DNA from: Aestuariibaculum sp. M13
GTDB lineage: Bacteria > Bacteroidota > Bacteroidia > Flavobacteriales > Flavobacteriaceae
DNA: 64,000 bases
Assembly: GCF_024723255.1 (NCBI RefSeq)
Contig: NZ_JANIAC010000002.1
Location: 806,001 to 870,000, forward strand
Direction: 5' to 3'
Shown: positions 26,073 to 35,162 of the stretch, one piece after another
Numbering within the stretch: position 1 is the stretch's first letter
Layout of the letters: each line of letters begins with the position of its first letter
The notes under the pieces: model-generated
What the model saw: only the letters and a program-made list of their open reading frames with translations
The model's database searches: none
What the model was told of the DNA's origin: nothing
Made by a program: the position numbers and the translations under genes

Positions 26073-27836
26073 CTATTTTATATCCAAACTATAAGGTACT
26101 AACAATTGAATCCCTTTACGCTGAGTCATAGTTTTAACCTGCTTTAATAAGGTATACGCATCTTCACCAAGTTCTTCTTTCATAATATCTTCTTTAGCTT
26201 CTGCTAACCCAAATTGTCTTAAGATTTTATCTAAATCTTTCTTATAAATAGGAAACTCTTTAATATTATACTCTGAAATGCCTGCTGCTTCAGCTGCATA
26301 TTTAAGTGCTAAATCCAATCCTCCTAATTCATCTACCAAACCGATTTTTAAAGCATCTGTTCCTGTCCAAACGCGACCTTGAGCAATCTCTTTCACTGCA
26401 TCTTGTTCCATACCACGACCTTCGGCCACACGGCCAGTAAACAATTCATAAATACTTATAATTTCTTCTTTAATAAAATCATGCTGCGCGTCATTTAAGG
26501 GCTCAAAGAAACTATAGGTTACCGAATTCTGATTTGTTGATACCTGTTCGGCATTAATCCCTATTTTACTTGCTAAAGCGTTTCCGTTTGGCAACATACC
26601 GAATACCCCAATACTACCAGTAATCGTTGTTGGTTCAGCAATGATTTTATCGGCATTACAGGCAATATAATACCCTCCTGAAGCCGCAACGTTACCCATT
26701 GATACAATAACAGGTTTTAGTTTCTTTGTCAATTCTATTTCACGCCAGATTAACTCACTTGCCAAGGCACTTCCTCCTGGTGAATTAATACGTAAAACCA
26801 CGGCTTTAATTTTATCATTATTTCTGGCTTCAACCAATGATTTTGTCATGACGCCTTGCCCAACCGAGCCTTCGTCACCTTCACCGTAAATAATTTCACC
26901 TTCGGCATAGATAACAGCAATCTTATCTTTACTGTAATTGGTTAACATATTAGAAGCTGAATGTTCTGCATAATCAAAAATGGAAACCATCTCCAACTTT
27001 TTTGAAGCTTGAGTACCTGCCGCCGTTTTTAAACCCGCCAGATATTCATCATGATACGCAATTTTATCGATAAGCTTCGCTTGCTTTGCTAAGGGCGCAT
27101 TACGTGCCAACAAACTATCTGCAATAATATTTAATTGTTCTGCAGAAACTCCTCTGCTCTCTGAAATCTCCGACTTAATTTCAGTCCAGATAGAGTTTAA
27201 AAATACTTCAACTTGTTCCCTGTTGGCTTCACTCATTTCATTTTCAAGAAAAGGTTCTACGGCACTTTTATATTTTCCAAAGCGCACAACTTCCATTTTC
27301 AATCCCGTTTTTTCCTGAAAATCTTTAAAATACAACTGCTCTGAAGACAAGCCTTTAAATTCCATCATTCCGGCAGGATTCATAAAAATCGTATCGGCAA
27401 CAGAACTCAGGTAATAATCTTTTTGTGAATAAATATCGGCGTAAGCTGTAATGAACTTGCCAGATTCTTTAAACTTTATTAAAGCATCACGAATGGCTTT
27501 GGTTTGAGAAATTCCCGCATTAATAAAATTATTGTCGATGGAAATCCCTTTAATATTATCGTCGATAGCTGCATAATGAATAGCGTCGATAATATTGAAT
27601 AACCCGTTTTTATCATCTTTATTTAAAAATTCGTAATGCTCAAATTCTGTTTTACCAGCATAATCTTTAATAGGAAAATCGAGTTTTAAATCGAGTACTG
27701 AATTCGGTTTTACTTTTACAATTTCCTCTGATGAAGACCCAAAAATTAGTCCGAAAACAATAAGTAATCCAAGACAAATACCTAAAAACACAAAGATGCC
27801 TGTAACGGTCGATAACACGCGTTTAATAAAGTTCAT
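26073..27836 (-). CDS. sppA: Signal peptide peptidase SppA, 67K type
   Basis: An inner-membrane Ser/Lys peptidase that degrades released signal peptides. Two crotonase-like domains follow one N-terminal transmembrane helix. Counting from a possible start at 27851, the catalytic lysine is Lys195 in GKYKSAVEP (N-terminal domain) and the nucleophile Ser391 in NVAASGGYY (C-terminal domain), the classic split dyad. The ATG at 27836 (MNFIKRVLSTV) is the more likely start, since it puts the basic residues directly before the helix. Length, about 587 residues, fits the long type of Gram-negative bacteria. Confidence 0.92.
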   Translation of the reverse strand: MNFIKRVLSTVTGIFVFLGICLGLLIVFGLIFGSSSEEIVKVKPNSVLDLKLDFPIKDYAGKTEFEHYEFLNKDDKNGLFNIIDAIHYAAIDDNIKGISIDNNFINAGISQTKAIRDALIKFKESGKFITAYADIYSQKDYYLSSVADTIFMNPAGMMEFKGLSSEQLYFKDFQEKTGLKMEVVRFGKYKSAVEPFLENEMSEANREQVEVFLNSIWTEIKSEISESRGVSAEQLNIIADSLLARNAPLAKQAKLIDKIAYHDEYLAGLKTAAGTQASKKLEMVSIFDYAEHSASNMLTNYSKDKIAVIYAEGEIIYGEGDEGSVGQGVMTKSLVEARNNDKIKAVVLRINSPGGSALASELIWREIELTKKLKPVIVSMGNVAASGGYYIACNADKIIAEPTTITGSIGVFGMLPNGNALASKIGINAEQVSTNQNSVTYSFFEPLNDAQHDFIKEEIISIYELFTGRVAEGRGMEQDAVKEIAQGRVWTGTDALKIGLVDELGGLDLALKYAAEAAGISEYNIKEFPIYKKDLDKILRQFGLAEAKEDIMKEELGEDAYTLLKQVKTMTQRKGIQLLVPYSLDIK

Positions 27837-27907
27837 ATAATATTTTTTCAATTATTTATAAAAGGTTGCTAATTGGTCTTAAAAAGAGACTTTTCGTTAC
27901 AGAAAAC

Positions 27908-28984
27908 TTATTTTTTTATTGACTGCAATGTCTTTTTTCGCTGAATTTTTCCTGAAGAAGTTTCTACAAATTCCTTTAAAGCATATACAGCTTTAGGTGT
28001 CTCGAATTTATCCAATTCTGAAAACACTTCAGAATTCAAATCATTTGTTTCACTTTCTACGACCAAAATAAGTTGTTCTCCTAAAACTTCGTTGGGCTCA
28101 GAGGTTATAAAAAATCTATCCTTTATTTTATTCTGAAGTTTAGCTTCTATTTGCTCCGGAAAAAGTTTAACGCCACCTGAATTAATCACATTATCGAAAC
28201 GCCCTAACCATTCAAATTCTGATTTCGAATGAATTTTAACGATATCGTTAGTAATAATTTTTTCTTGGCATAACTTCGGAGCTTCAATCACCAAACAATC
28301 ACGATCATCCTGAGAAATAGCAACTCCAGGTAACAGTTTAAAATTAGGCTTTGCAACTGAAGTATGATTAAATGGTTTTAAAGCGATATGCGTCACCGTT
28401 TCTGTCATACCATAAGTTTCAAAAACATGCGTTTTTAATTCCTGAATACTGGCTTTTAAATTATTGGAAGTCGGTGCTCCACCCACGATTAGGGTTTTAA
28501 TATTATCAACTTTATCAAGTACCTTTTCCAACTGCATAGGAACCATAGCACAAAAATCGTAGACCTTATTACTGTCAAATTTTAAAGCAGAAGAAGGCTC
28601 CACAACATCCAGTTCCAAACCTAGAATTATAGATCTAACCAGCATCATTTTACCTGCAATATAAGTTGCCGGCAAACACATTAAAGCGGCATCACCTGGA
28701 TTTAACTTAAAAAAATCACCCGTAGCTAAAGCAGAATTCACAATAGCCTGTTTCGATAATTCAACAACCTTTGGTGTTCCCGTTGAGCCTGAGGTTTTAA
28801 CCTTTATAGTTTCGCTATGATCTAACCATTGAAACAAAAAATCACCAATTTCTCTTTCATAAGATTTGCCTTCCTTAACAAAATCGTATGCGAGTTCCAG
28901 CAGATATTCACTTGAATAGTGAAACCCATTAAACTTAAATTTCAGATGTACATTTTTATAAGTTGGTATCATTTCCGATGGCAT
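27908..28984 (-). CDS. menE: o-Succinylbenzoate-CoA ligase (AMP-binding)
   Basis: A 358-residue adenylating enzyme, short as usual for flavobacterial MenE. The P-loop is KTSGSTGTPKVVELS (about 78-92), the A5 motif is ETYGMTETVTH, and the C-terminal lysine lies in SGKIQRKKT. It activates o-succinylbenzoate to its CoA ester in menaquinone synthesis. It overlaps the upstream CPBP gene by 29 bases from the ATG at 28984; an ATG at 28972 shortens the overlap. The men context fixes the assignment. Confidence 0.9.
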   Translation of the reverse strand: MPSEMIPTYKNVHLKFKFNGFHYSSEYLLELAYDFVKEGKSYEREIGDFLFQWLDHSETIKVKTSGSTGTPKVVELSKQAIVNSALATGDFFKLNPGDAALMCLPATYIAGKMMLVRSIILGLELDVVEPSSALKFDSNKVYDFCAMVPMQLEKVLDKVDNIKTLIVGGAPTSNNLKASIQELKTHVFETYGMTETVTHIALKPFNHTSVAKPNFKLLPGVAISQDDRDCLVIEAPKLCQEKIITNDIVKIHSKSEFEWLGRFDNVINSGGVKLFPEQIEAKLQNKIKDRFFITSEPNEVLGEQLILVVESETNDLNSEVFSELDKFETPKAVYALKEFVETSSGKIQRKKTLQSIKK

Positions 28985-30140
28985 CTATTTCTGATGTTAA
29001 TAATACTGGTTCTTCAACTTTTCCGAATAGCTTTTCTTTCCAATCCGTCCATTTATAAATTTTAGATAGGATAAATAAAATGATTGGAAAGACTACAAAT
29101 ACCGGAACAAATATTTCGCTCAATGCCGTTTCTGAAGGATCGGACATATCTTTTAATATGGAATGCGTTTGGAATGCGGTCCAGTCCGCTGTCACTAAAA
29201 GAGCCGTGAATAAATTATTGGCAGCATGAAAGCCAAGCGACAATTCCATACCTTCATCCATAAGCGTCATAATTCCTAAAAACAATCCCGTACCAATGTA
29301 ATAGATCATTATCATAGGCCCTAATTTTTCAACCTCCGGATTAGCTATGTGAAGCAATCCGAAAACACAGGATGTTATTATTAAAGGGGTTGATTTTCTT
29401 TTTACCACCTGATATAAAACATCATAACTTGATTGTTCTATTAACCTTTCTGATAATTCAGAGTTTAAAAATAATATTAGAATTATTGATGCTAAAACAA
29501 AAAAAACAAGCTTACCTAAAAAGCCTAATGAAAATATACTTGCTAATATTAAATAGCATAGTATTACTAACAACATATAAACTAATATAATTGGGAATTT
29601 TTTAGTTGTTACAGACACACCAATACCCTGCATTAAGTATCCTCTAAACATATACTCTTCAAAACTAGTTTGCAAAGGCACAAAAATGATCGCTATTACA
29701 CAAAGTACGACAAACGGTTTAAGCTGAAAATTAAGCTGATAATGCTCTGGCGTCATGTAATAATCAGCTACAACCAATCCACTTGATATGATTCCCCAGA
29801 ATAAAAAGATGAACCAAAAACGTTTCCAATCAATCTGTTTTCTTGACGTTGTTAATTCTGTAAAAGACTGTTTATGTAAATATTTTGCAACTAATAATAA
29901 TGCTGCTAAACCAACTGCAAATGATAGTAACATCAGGAACAAATTCAGATTTGGTTCCAGATAACTCATCATTGCGGACTGATCTAATCCCGATGGGTTT
30001 TCACCATCTTTAAAAGCCTTCAACAATACGGCTGCTGTAAACGGTATCTGCCCTATGAAAACTCCAAATACAATTATAAATACACCTATAATGTAACGCC
30101 ACCAATCGTGTAAGGTTTTAAATGCTTGTTCTATATACAT
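28956..30140 (-). CDS. CPBP (Abi/CAAX) family intramembrane metalloprotease
   Basis: A 394-residue multi-pass protein with about eight hydrophobic helices. The glutamate/arginine motif is EEYMFRGYL (about 160), the second motif FGLLHIAN (about 261) and the third GFHAANNL (about 302), giving the Glu-Glu-His-His-Asn set of Rce1-type intramembrane proteases. The N-terminal third holds extra helices. It sits inside the men cluster, between menC and menE, 3 bases after menC's neighbour start and overlapping menE. A role in menaquinone supply is possible, but cotranscription alone does not show it. Confidence 0.88.
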   Translation of the reverse strand: MYIEQAFKTLHDWWRYIIGVFIIVFGVFIGQIPFTAAVLLKAFKDGENPSGLDQSAMMSYLEPNLNLFLMLLSFAVGLAALLLVAKYLHKQSFTELTTSRKQIDWKRFWFIFLFWGIISSGLVVADYYMTPEHYQLNFQLKPFVVLCVIAIIFVPLQTSFEEYMFRGYLMQGIGVSVTTKKFPIILVYMLLVILCYLILASIFSLGFLGKLVFFVLASIILILFLNSELSERLIEQSSYDVLYQVVKRKSTPLIITSCVFGLLHIANPEVEKLGPMIMIYYIGTGLFLGIMTLMDEGMELSLGFHAANNLFTALLVTADWTAFQTHSILKDMSDPSETALSEIFVPVFVVFPIILFILSKIYKWTDWKEKLFGKVEEPVLLTSEIDAIGNDTNL

Positions 30141-30143
30141 CCT

Positions 30144-31181
30144 TTATATGTTAAAACTCCAATTTAGTGAATTATTATATTTCAACGCACCATTAATCAC
30201 TTGTAAAGGCGAATCGAAATTATTAGTAAAAAGTCCACCTGTTCCCAGACCCTGAGGTAACGGACTTTGCTTCTGGTAAGTGTATTGCGCAATGGCGTTA
30301 AGCCCGATATTGCTTTCCAATGCACTCGTTATCCACCAGCCTATATTTTGGTTTTCAGCTATTGAAATCCACTCATCGCTACCTTTAAAACCACCAACTA
30401 AACTTGGTTTTAAAATAATGTACTGCGGCTTTATAGTTTGTAGTAATTTCTCTTTATCCGTTACATGAAAAACACCTATTAATTCTTCATCTAAAGCGAT
30501 GGGTAATGGCGTTTGCTCACAAAGTCTTGTCATGTCTTCAATCTGACCCTGTTTAATAGGTTGCTCGATAGAATGCAGTTCTAAGTCCGATAAGATTTTT
30601 AGTTTTTCTAAAGCTTCTAAAGGTGAAAAAGCGCCATTAGCATCAACCCTTAATTCAATATCTTTTGCTGAAAAGTCCTTTCGAATAGATTTTAACAAAT
30701 CGACTTCCGACTGAAAATCGATAGCGCCAATTTTCATTTTAATACAAGAAAAACCAGCTTTAAGTTTATCCTCTATCTGCTGTTTCATAAAAGCTTCAGA
30801 TCCCATCCAGATTAATCCGTTAATGGCAATTGAATCTTGATCTTGAGTGAATTTTGAAGGAAATAATTCAAAACCATCTTGGCTTTCCAAAGATTTCAAA
30901 GCCATTTCTAAACCAAATTGAATACTTGGGTATTCTATTAATTCATAAAGTAAATCATCTAATCCTAAATGAATATTCTGGCAAGTCCATTTTAGTTTGC
31001 CTTCATAATCGGGCTTATCGTCTGCCGATAACCCTCTGAACACACCACATTCTCCTATTCCGGTTTTTCCGTTTTGGTCTAAAATAAGAAACCAAGTCTC
31101 CTTGGTTTTCAATATGCCTCTGGACGTCCCAGAGGCTTGTTTAAAATTTAAAATATATTTTTTGTACGAAGCGTTTATCAT
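30144..31181 (-). CDS. menC: o-Succinylbenzoate synthase
   Basis: A 345-residue enolase-superfamily enzyme. The KMKIG motif (about 158-162) provides the Lys-x-Lys catalytic base, followed by metal ligands in RVDANGAFS, SIEQPIK and ALDEEL, and the second acid-base lysine in ILKPSLVGGF. It dehydrates the SHCHC intermediate to o-succinylbenzoate in menaquinone synthesis. Its start touches the metallo-beta-lactamase gene (1-base gap), and it belongs to the leftward men transcription unit. Confidence 0.92.
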   Translation of the reverse strand: MINASYKKYILNFKQASGTSRGILKTKETWFLILDQNGKTGIGECGVFRGLSADDKPDYEGKLKWTCQNIHLGLDDLLYELIEYPSIQFGLEMALKSLESQDGFELFPSKFTQDQDSIAINGLIWMGSEAFMKQQIEDKLKAGFSCIKMKIGAIDFQSEVDLLKSIRKDFSAKDIELRVDANGAFSPLEALEKLKILSDLELHSIEQPIKQGQIEDMTRLCEQTPLPIALDEELIGVFHVTDKEKLLQTIKPQYIILKPSLVGGFKGSDEWISIAENQNIGWWITSALESNIGLNAIAQYTYQKQSPLPQGLGTGGLFTNNFDSPLQVINGALKYNNSLNWSFNI

Positions 31182-31859
31182 CTATAACTCTATACTTTCA
31201 CCTATTTCTAATAACATTAAATCTTTGTCGTTATCAAAAAACTTACGTTTTGCCTCTTCGTGATCGATTTCAATATAACCAAAAGTGTCGAAATGATAAC
31301 CTAAAACCTTATCGCACTCCACAAAATCACTTGCAGTAATAGCATCATCTACTCCCATTGTAAAATTATCTCCAATTGGAAGAATGGCTAAATCTAACTT
31401 GGTACGTAACGGAATTAACTGCATATCGTAAGTCAATGCCGTATCGCCTGCGATATAAATATTTTTATGTTCACCTTCGATAACAAAACCTCCCGGTTGC
31501 CCTCCATATGTCCCATCAGGGAACGATGATGAATGTAAAGCAACCACATATTTAACGGTTCCGAATTCAAAATCCCAGTGCCCACCGTGATTCATCGGGT
31601 GTGCTTCAAAACCCTTATTTTGGTAATAGGTTGCAATTTCAGCATTGGAAATAATAACAGCATTTGTACGTTTAGCAATAGCTTCAACATCTAGAATGTG
31701 ATCCTGATGCGCATGGGTTACCAAAATATAATCGGCCTTTAACTCTTCGACATTGATATGAGAAGCTTTCTCGTTAGCCGAAATAAATGGATCGACAAGA
31801 ATGTTCACATCGTTAACTTCTATTCCTAAACTGGCGTGACCGTAAAATGTAATTTTCAT
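31182..31859 (-). CDS. Metallo-beta-lactamase-fold metal-dependent hydrolase (UPF0173 type)
   Basis: 225 residues with the zinc motif VTHAHQDHILD (about 48-58), a further histidine in AGDTALTYDM and a C-terminal GYHFDTFG histidine. Size and motifs match the UPF0173 family, whose substrates are unknown. Hydrolysis of a thioester would be reasonable within a men operon, where a DHNA-CoA thioesterase is needed, but UPF0173 proteins also occur far from men genes. Located between menA and menC with a 1-base gap to menC. Confidence 0.86.
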   Translation of the reverse strand: MKITFYGHASLGIEVNDVNILVDPFISANEKASHINVEELKADYILVTHAHQDHILDVEAIAKRTNAVIISNAEIATYYQNKGFEAHPMNHGGHWDFEFGTVKYVVALHSSSFPDGTYGGQPGGFVIEGEHKNIYIAGDTALTYDMQLIPLRTKLDLAILPIGDNFTMGVDDAITASDFVECDKVLGYHFDTFGYIEIDHEEAKRKFFDNDKDLMLLEIGESIEL

Positions 31860-31901
31860 CTTTTATAATCTTAAAATTGAATAAAGAAAAATACGAAAAA
31901 T

Positions 31902-32804
31902 CTATAACAAATGCCCTATCCCCATTAGAACAGCTAATAACACTGTTGTTAAAGCCACCTTCTTTAATTCCGGGTCTAATAATTTGGAATCTTTATTCAT
32001 TACCACTTTTTTTATATGAAGGATTAACGGGATGTAAGCAACAAAAAACATCAAATTAAATATAGACGTATAATATAAAATCCCGAATAAAGCTGATAAT
32101 ACAATTGCTCCTCCAACAAGGAATAACTGATACTTTTTTGCATTCGAAATTCCAATTTTCACAGCCAAAGTAATTTTATTCGATTTCACATCAGATTCTA
32201 TATCTCGCATGTTGTTTAAGTTCAATACCGCAGCACTAAGCATACCAACAGTAATTGCCGGTAAAAATACCACATGATCGATAGTTTTCGCGTACAGTAC
32301 GTAACAACCAATAACACTAATTAATCCGAAAAAGATAAACACATAAACATCACCTAAACCCTTATATCCATAGGCATTATTTCCTACTGTATATTTAATA
32401 GCCGCAATAACACTCGCTATTCCTAACACAAAGAACAATAAGGTTAATAAAAAATGATTTACCCCAAACGATACAAAAATTAAAAAAAACGCTAATCCTA
32501 TTGAAATTAACACATTTAATTTTATAGCATTAAACATTTGTTCTGGAGAAATATCACCAGATTGTATCGCACGATCTGGCCCTACTCGATCTTCATTATC
32601 GGTTCCTTTTACTCCATCGCCATAATCGTTAGCTAAGTTCGAAAGAATTTGAAAACTAAGCGTTGTTAAAATGGCCAAGGTAAAAATGAGCCAGTTAAAA
32701 TATCCGTTGTAGGCTGCTAAACAAGAGGCTAAAATAATTCCAGAAATTGATAAAGGCAGCGTTCGTAAACGCATGGCTGAAATCCAAACAGAAACATTCT
32801 TCAT
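31902..32804 (-). CDS. menA: 1,4-Dihydroxy-2-naphthoate polyprenyltransferase
   Basis: About 300 residues from the ATG at 32804 (MKNVSVWISAMRLRTLPLS). An upstream ATG at 32879 would overlap menB by 74 bases and is unlikely, whereas 32804 leaves one base after the menB stop. A UbiA-family membrane enzyme with eight or nine helices; the prenyl-diphosphate site is NLANDYGDGVKGTDNED and the second acidic motif NMRDIESD. It attaches a polyprenyl chain to DHNA, giving demethylmenaquinone. Confidence 0.93.
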   Translation of the reverse strand: MKNVSVWISAMRLRTLPLSISGIILASCLAAYNGYFNWLIFTLAILTTLSFQILSNLANDYGDGVKGTDNEDRVGPDRAIQSGDISPEQMFNAIKLNVLISIGLAFFLIFVSFGVNHFLLTLLFFVLGIASVIAAIKYTVGNNAYGYKGLGDVYVFIFFGLISVIGCYVLYAKTIDHVVFLPAITVGMLSAAVLNLNNMRDIESDVKSNKITLAVKIGISNAKKYQLFLVGGAIVLSALFGILYYTSIFNLMFFVAYIPLILHIKKVVMNKDSKLLDPELKKVALTTVLLAVLMGIGHLL

Positions 32805-32805
32805 A

Positions 32806-33648
32806 TTATGGAATCCATTTTTTAGCAAAATTAGGCTTACGTTTTTCCAAGAAAGCATTTCGTCCTTCAATAGCTTCATCGGTCATATAAGCTAAACGTG
32901 TTGCTTCTCCGGCAAACACCTGCTGACCAACCATACCATCATCGGTTAAATTCATGGCGAACTTCAACATTTTAATAGATGTTGGTGATTTGGCTAATAT
33001 TTCCTGAGCCCATTCGTATGCGGTTGCTTCCAATTCATCATGAGGAATTACGGCATTAACCATTCCCATTTCAAAAGCTTCCTGAGCAGAATAATTACGT
33101 CCTAAAAAGAAAATTTCACGCGCTTTTTTCTGTCCTACCATTTTTGCCAAATATGCAGAACCATATCCTCCATCAAAACTGGTTACATCAGCATCAGTTT
33201 GTTTAAAAATAGCATGTTCCTTGCTCGCTAAAGTTAAGTCGCAAACCACATGTAAACTGTGACCTCCACCTACGGCCCAACCTGGAACTACAGCAATTAC
33301 AGCTTTAGGCATAAAACGGATTAATCGTTGAACTTCTAAAATATTCAAACGGTGATACCCATCTTCACCAACATAACCTTGATGTCCTCTTGCCTTTTGG
33401 TCGCCTCCTGAACAAAAGCTCCAAATTCCATCTTTAGTAGATGGCCCTTCGGCCGATAATAATACAACTCCGATATTTACATCTTCATTAGCGTCATAAA
33501 AGGCATCATATAATTCACTGGTTGTTTTAGGTCTGAAGGCATTACGAACATTAGGTCTGTTAAACGCTATTCTCGCAACTCCATTACATTTTTTATAGGT
33601 TATATCCTCGTATTCTTTAGCAACTTTCCAATTTATTTGCTCCATCAT
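32806..33648 (-). CDS. menB: 1,4-Dihydroxy-2-naphthoyl-CoA synthase
   Basis: A 280-residue crotonase-fold enzyme. It has the MenB-specific SGGDQKARG stretch, the oxyanion region VPGWAVGGGHSLHVVCDLT, and the TSFDGGYGSAYLA segment with the catalytic Asp and Ser/Tyr. It cyclises o-succinylbenzoyl-CoA to DHNA-CoA. First gene of the leftward cluster menB-menA-MBL-menC-CPBP-menE. MenD and MenF are not in the window. Confidence 0.95.
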   Translation of the reverse strand: MMEQINWKVAKEYEDITYKKCNGVARIAFNRPNVRNAFRPKTTSELYDAFYDANEDVNIGVVLLSAEGPSTKDGIWSFCSGGDQKARGHQGYVGEDGYHRLNILEVQRLIRFMPKAVIAVVPGWAVGGGHSLHVVCDLTLASKEHAIFKQTDADVTSFDGGYGSAYLAKMVGQKKAREIFFLGRNYSAQEAFEMGMVNAVIPHDELEATAYEWAQEILAKSPTSIKMLKFAMNLTDDGMVGQQVFAGEATRLAYMTDEAIEGRNAFLEKRKPNFAKKWIP

Positions 33649-34105
33649 TTTATATTTTAGCCAAAAATAAATTATATTTCATTAATACCCTTGTTTCATT
33701 TTTAAAAATAACCTTTGGTTTTATAAATTGCTTTTATTTGATTCTCCATAAAATTTTTAAACTGTTGTTTTTCAAACAAAAAAGACAACAAATTTCACAA
33801 ATAGCAATATAATTCGTCAAAATAACGATATTATTACTTACATTTTTATGTAAGAATAAAAAACATTTGAAAACATTTTTTTCTACAGATTAACAATATG
33901 AGTAAGAAAAAATTAAAAATTCCTTAATAAAAACAAAAAATAACAAAAATATTAACAGTAAATTCTGAAAATCAAAATAAGTACAACTGCGTATTGGTTT
34001 GTAGTCCTTTTATGAGTAAATTTGCTATAGTTTAACACTTAACGATTAAGTAATACCCTTTGAATATATTTTACTTATCTTGTCGTTAATCCAAACCACG
34101 TGCCT
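33649..34105. other. AT-rich intergenic region
   Basis: About 457 bases, very rich in A and T, between menB (minus) and a small plus-strand membrane-protein gene. It must contain the men-operon promoter. Apart from short A/T-rich inverted repeats I see no supported RNA gene or reading frame; the longest start-led frame near 33898 has only 9 codons. Confidence 0.5.
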
Positions 34106-34279
34106 ATGTTAGTGACTATTACTCTTTGTATTACTGCCCTTGTACTTGTAAATTTTTTACTTTTAAAATTTAGTTGCAACAAAACCCCAAAACCTACTAA
34201 AGCGAACAAAATGCCTGTTATTATTCGATCTGAAATTTCTTTAGCTCAAGATCAGGTATTAGCTCCGACAGGTAGCTAA
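34106..34279 (+). CDS. Small membrane protein, 57 residues, hypothetical
   Basis: An ATG at 34106 opens 57 codons ending at TAA 34277-34279. One N-terminal transmembrane helix (MLVTITLCITALVLVNFLLL) is followed by a lysine/proline-rich linker (CNKTPKPTKANK) and a short polar C-terminus ending in LAPTGS. A TTTG...TATCTTG arrangement lies 30-60 bases upstream and a strong terminator 45 bases downstream, so this looks like an independent gene. No family recognised. Confidence 0.62.
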   Translation: MLVTITLCITALVLVNFLLLKFSCNKTPKPTKANKMPVIIRSEISLAQDQVLAPTGS

Positions 34280-34324
34280 ACTCAGACGAGTTTTGTAAGT
34301 AACTTTATTATGGTTAAAAAAAAC

Positions 34325-34369
34325 AAAAAGTGTAACTTTTATGAACTATCATGAAAGTTACACTTTTTT
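34325..34369 (+). terminator. Terminator with 15-bp stem
   Basis: AAAAAGTGTAACTTT and AAAGTTACACTTTTT pair across a 13-base loop. It can serve the small membrane gene (plus) and, reading the other way, ung (minus). Confidence 0.85.
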
Positions 34370-34407
34370 ATTTCCTAAATAGCTTCTTAAAATTTTATTC
34401 AAAAATA

Positions 34408-35076
34408 TTACCAGGTGATAACTTCTTTACCTAACTCTCGTAAAATTTCATTGGTCTTACTGAAATGTTTATTACCAAACCAATACCCTCTGTTTGCACT
34501 TAAAGGCGAAGGGTGTCCACTTATTAAAACATGATGTTTTTTTGAATCGATTAACTTCACCTTCTTTTTAGCATAACCTCCCCAAAGTAAAAACACTACA
34601 TTATCTTTATAATCACTTATGGTTTTTATAACAACATCTGTAAAGGTTTCCCAGCCTTTCTTTTGATGACTTCCCGCCTGATGCGCTCTAACCGTTAAAG
34701 TTGCATTTAACAACAAAACACCCTGATCTGCCCAACGCTCCAGATTTCCACTTTCTGGATAAGCGACTTCCAAATCGGTTTCTATTTCCTTAAAAATATT
34801 GACTAAAGAAGGCGGATGTTTAATGCCGTCATTAACAGAAAAACACAAACCATTGGCTTGTCCCTCGTCATGATAAGGATCCTGACCAATTATAACCACT
34901 TTTACATTTTCAAAAGCACAATGGTTAAACGCATTAAAAATTTGATCTTTCGGAGGAAAGCATTCTGCCTCAGAATACTCTTTTTCAACAAACTCATTTA
35001 AAGCTTGAAAATAAGTTTTTTCAAATTCATCTTGTAAATAGGGCATCCAACTATTAAGCAATTGTGGTTTCATCAT
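34408..35076 (-). CDS. ung: Uracil-DNA glycosylase, family 1
   Basis: 222 residues, the normal length. The catalytic water-activating motif is GQDPYHDEGQANGL (about 62-75) and the DNA-intercalating loop HPSPLSANRGYWFGNKHF. It removes uracil from DNA, starting base excision repair. The start may be the first or second of two adjacent methionines. Transcribed alone. Confidence 0.96.
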   Translation of the reverse strand: MMKPQLLNSWMPYLQDEFEKTYFQALNEFVEKEYSEAECFPPKDQIFNAFNHCAFENVKVVIIGQDPYHDEGQANGLCFSVNDGIKHPPSLVNIFKEIETDLEVAYPESGNLERWADQGVLLLNATLTVRAHQAGSHQKKGWETFTDVVIKTISDYKDNVVFLLWGGYAKKKVKLIDSKKHHVLISGHPSPLSANRGYWFGNKHFSKTNEILRELGKEVITW

Positions 35077-35162
35077 TTGATTTTATAATGCAAATAAAAT
35101 AATACTATCTTTAATCCCAATAAATTCATACTAATTAACTGCTATAATTTATCTACCAGTCA

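Noticed and set aside
32805-32879. N-terminal extension of menA
   Set aside because: It would lie wholly within the menB 3' end; the ATG at 32804 matches the usual MenA start and leaves a one-base gap.
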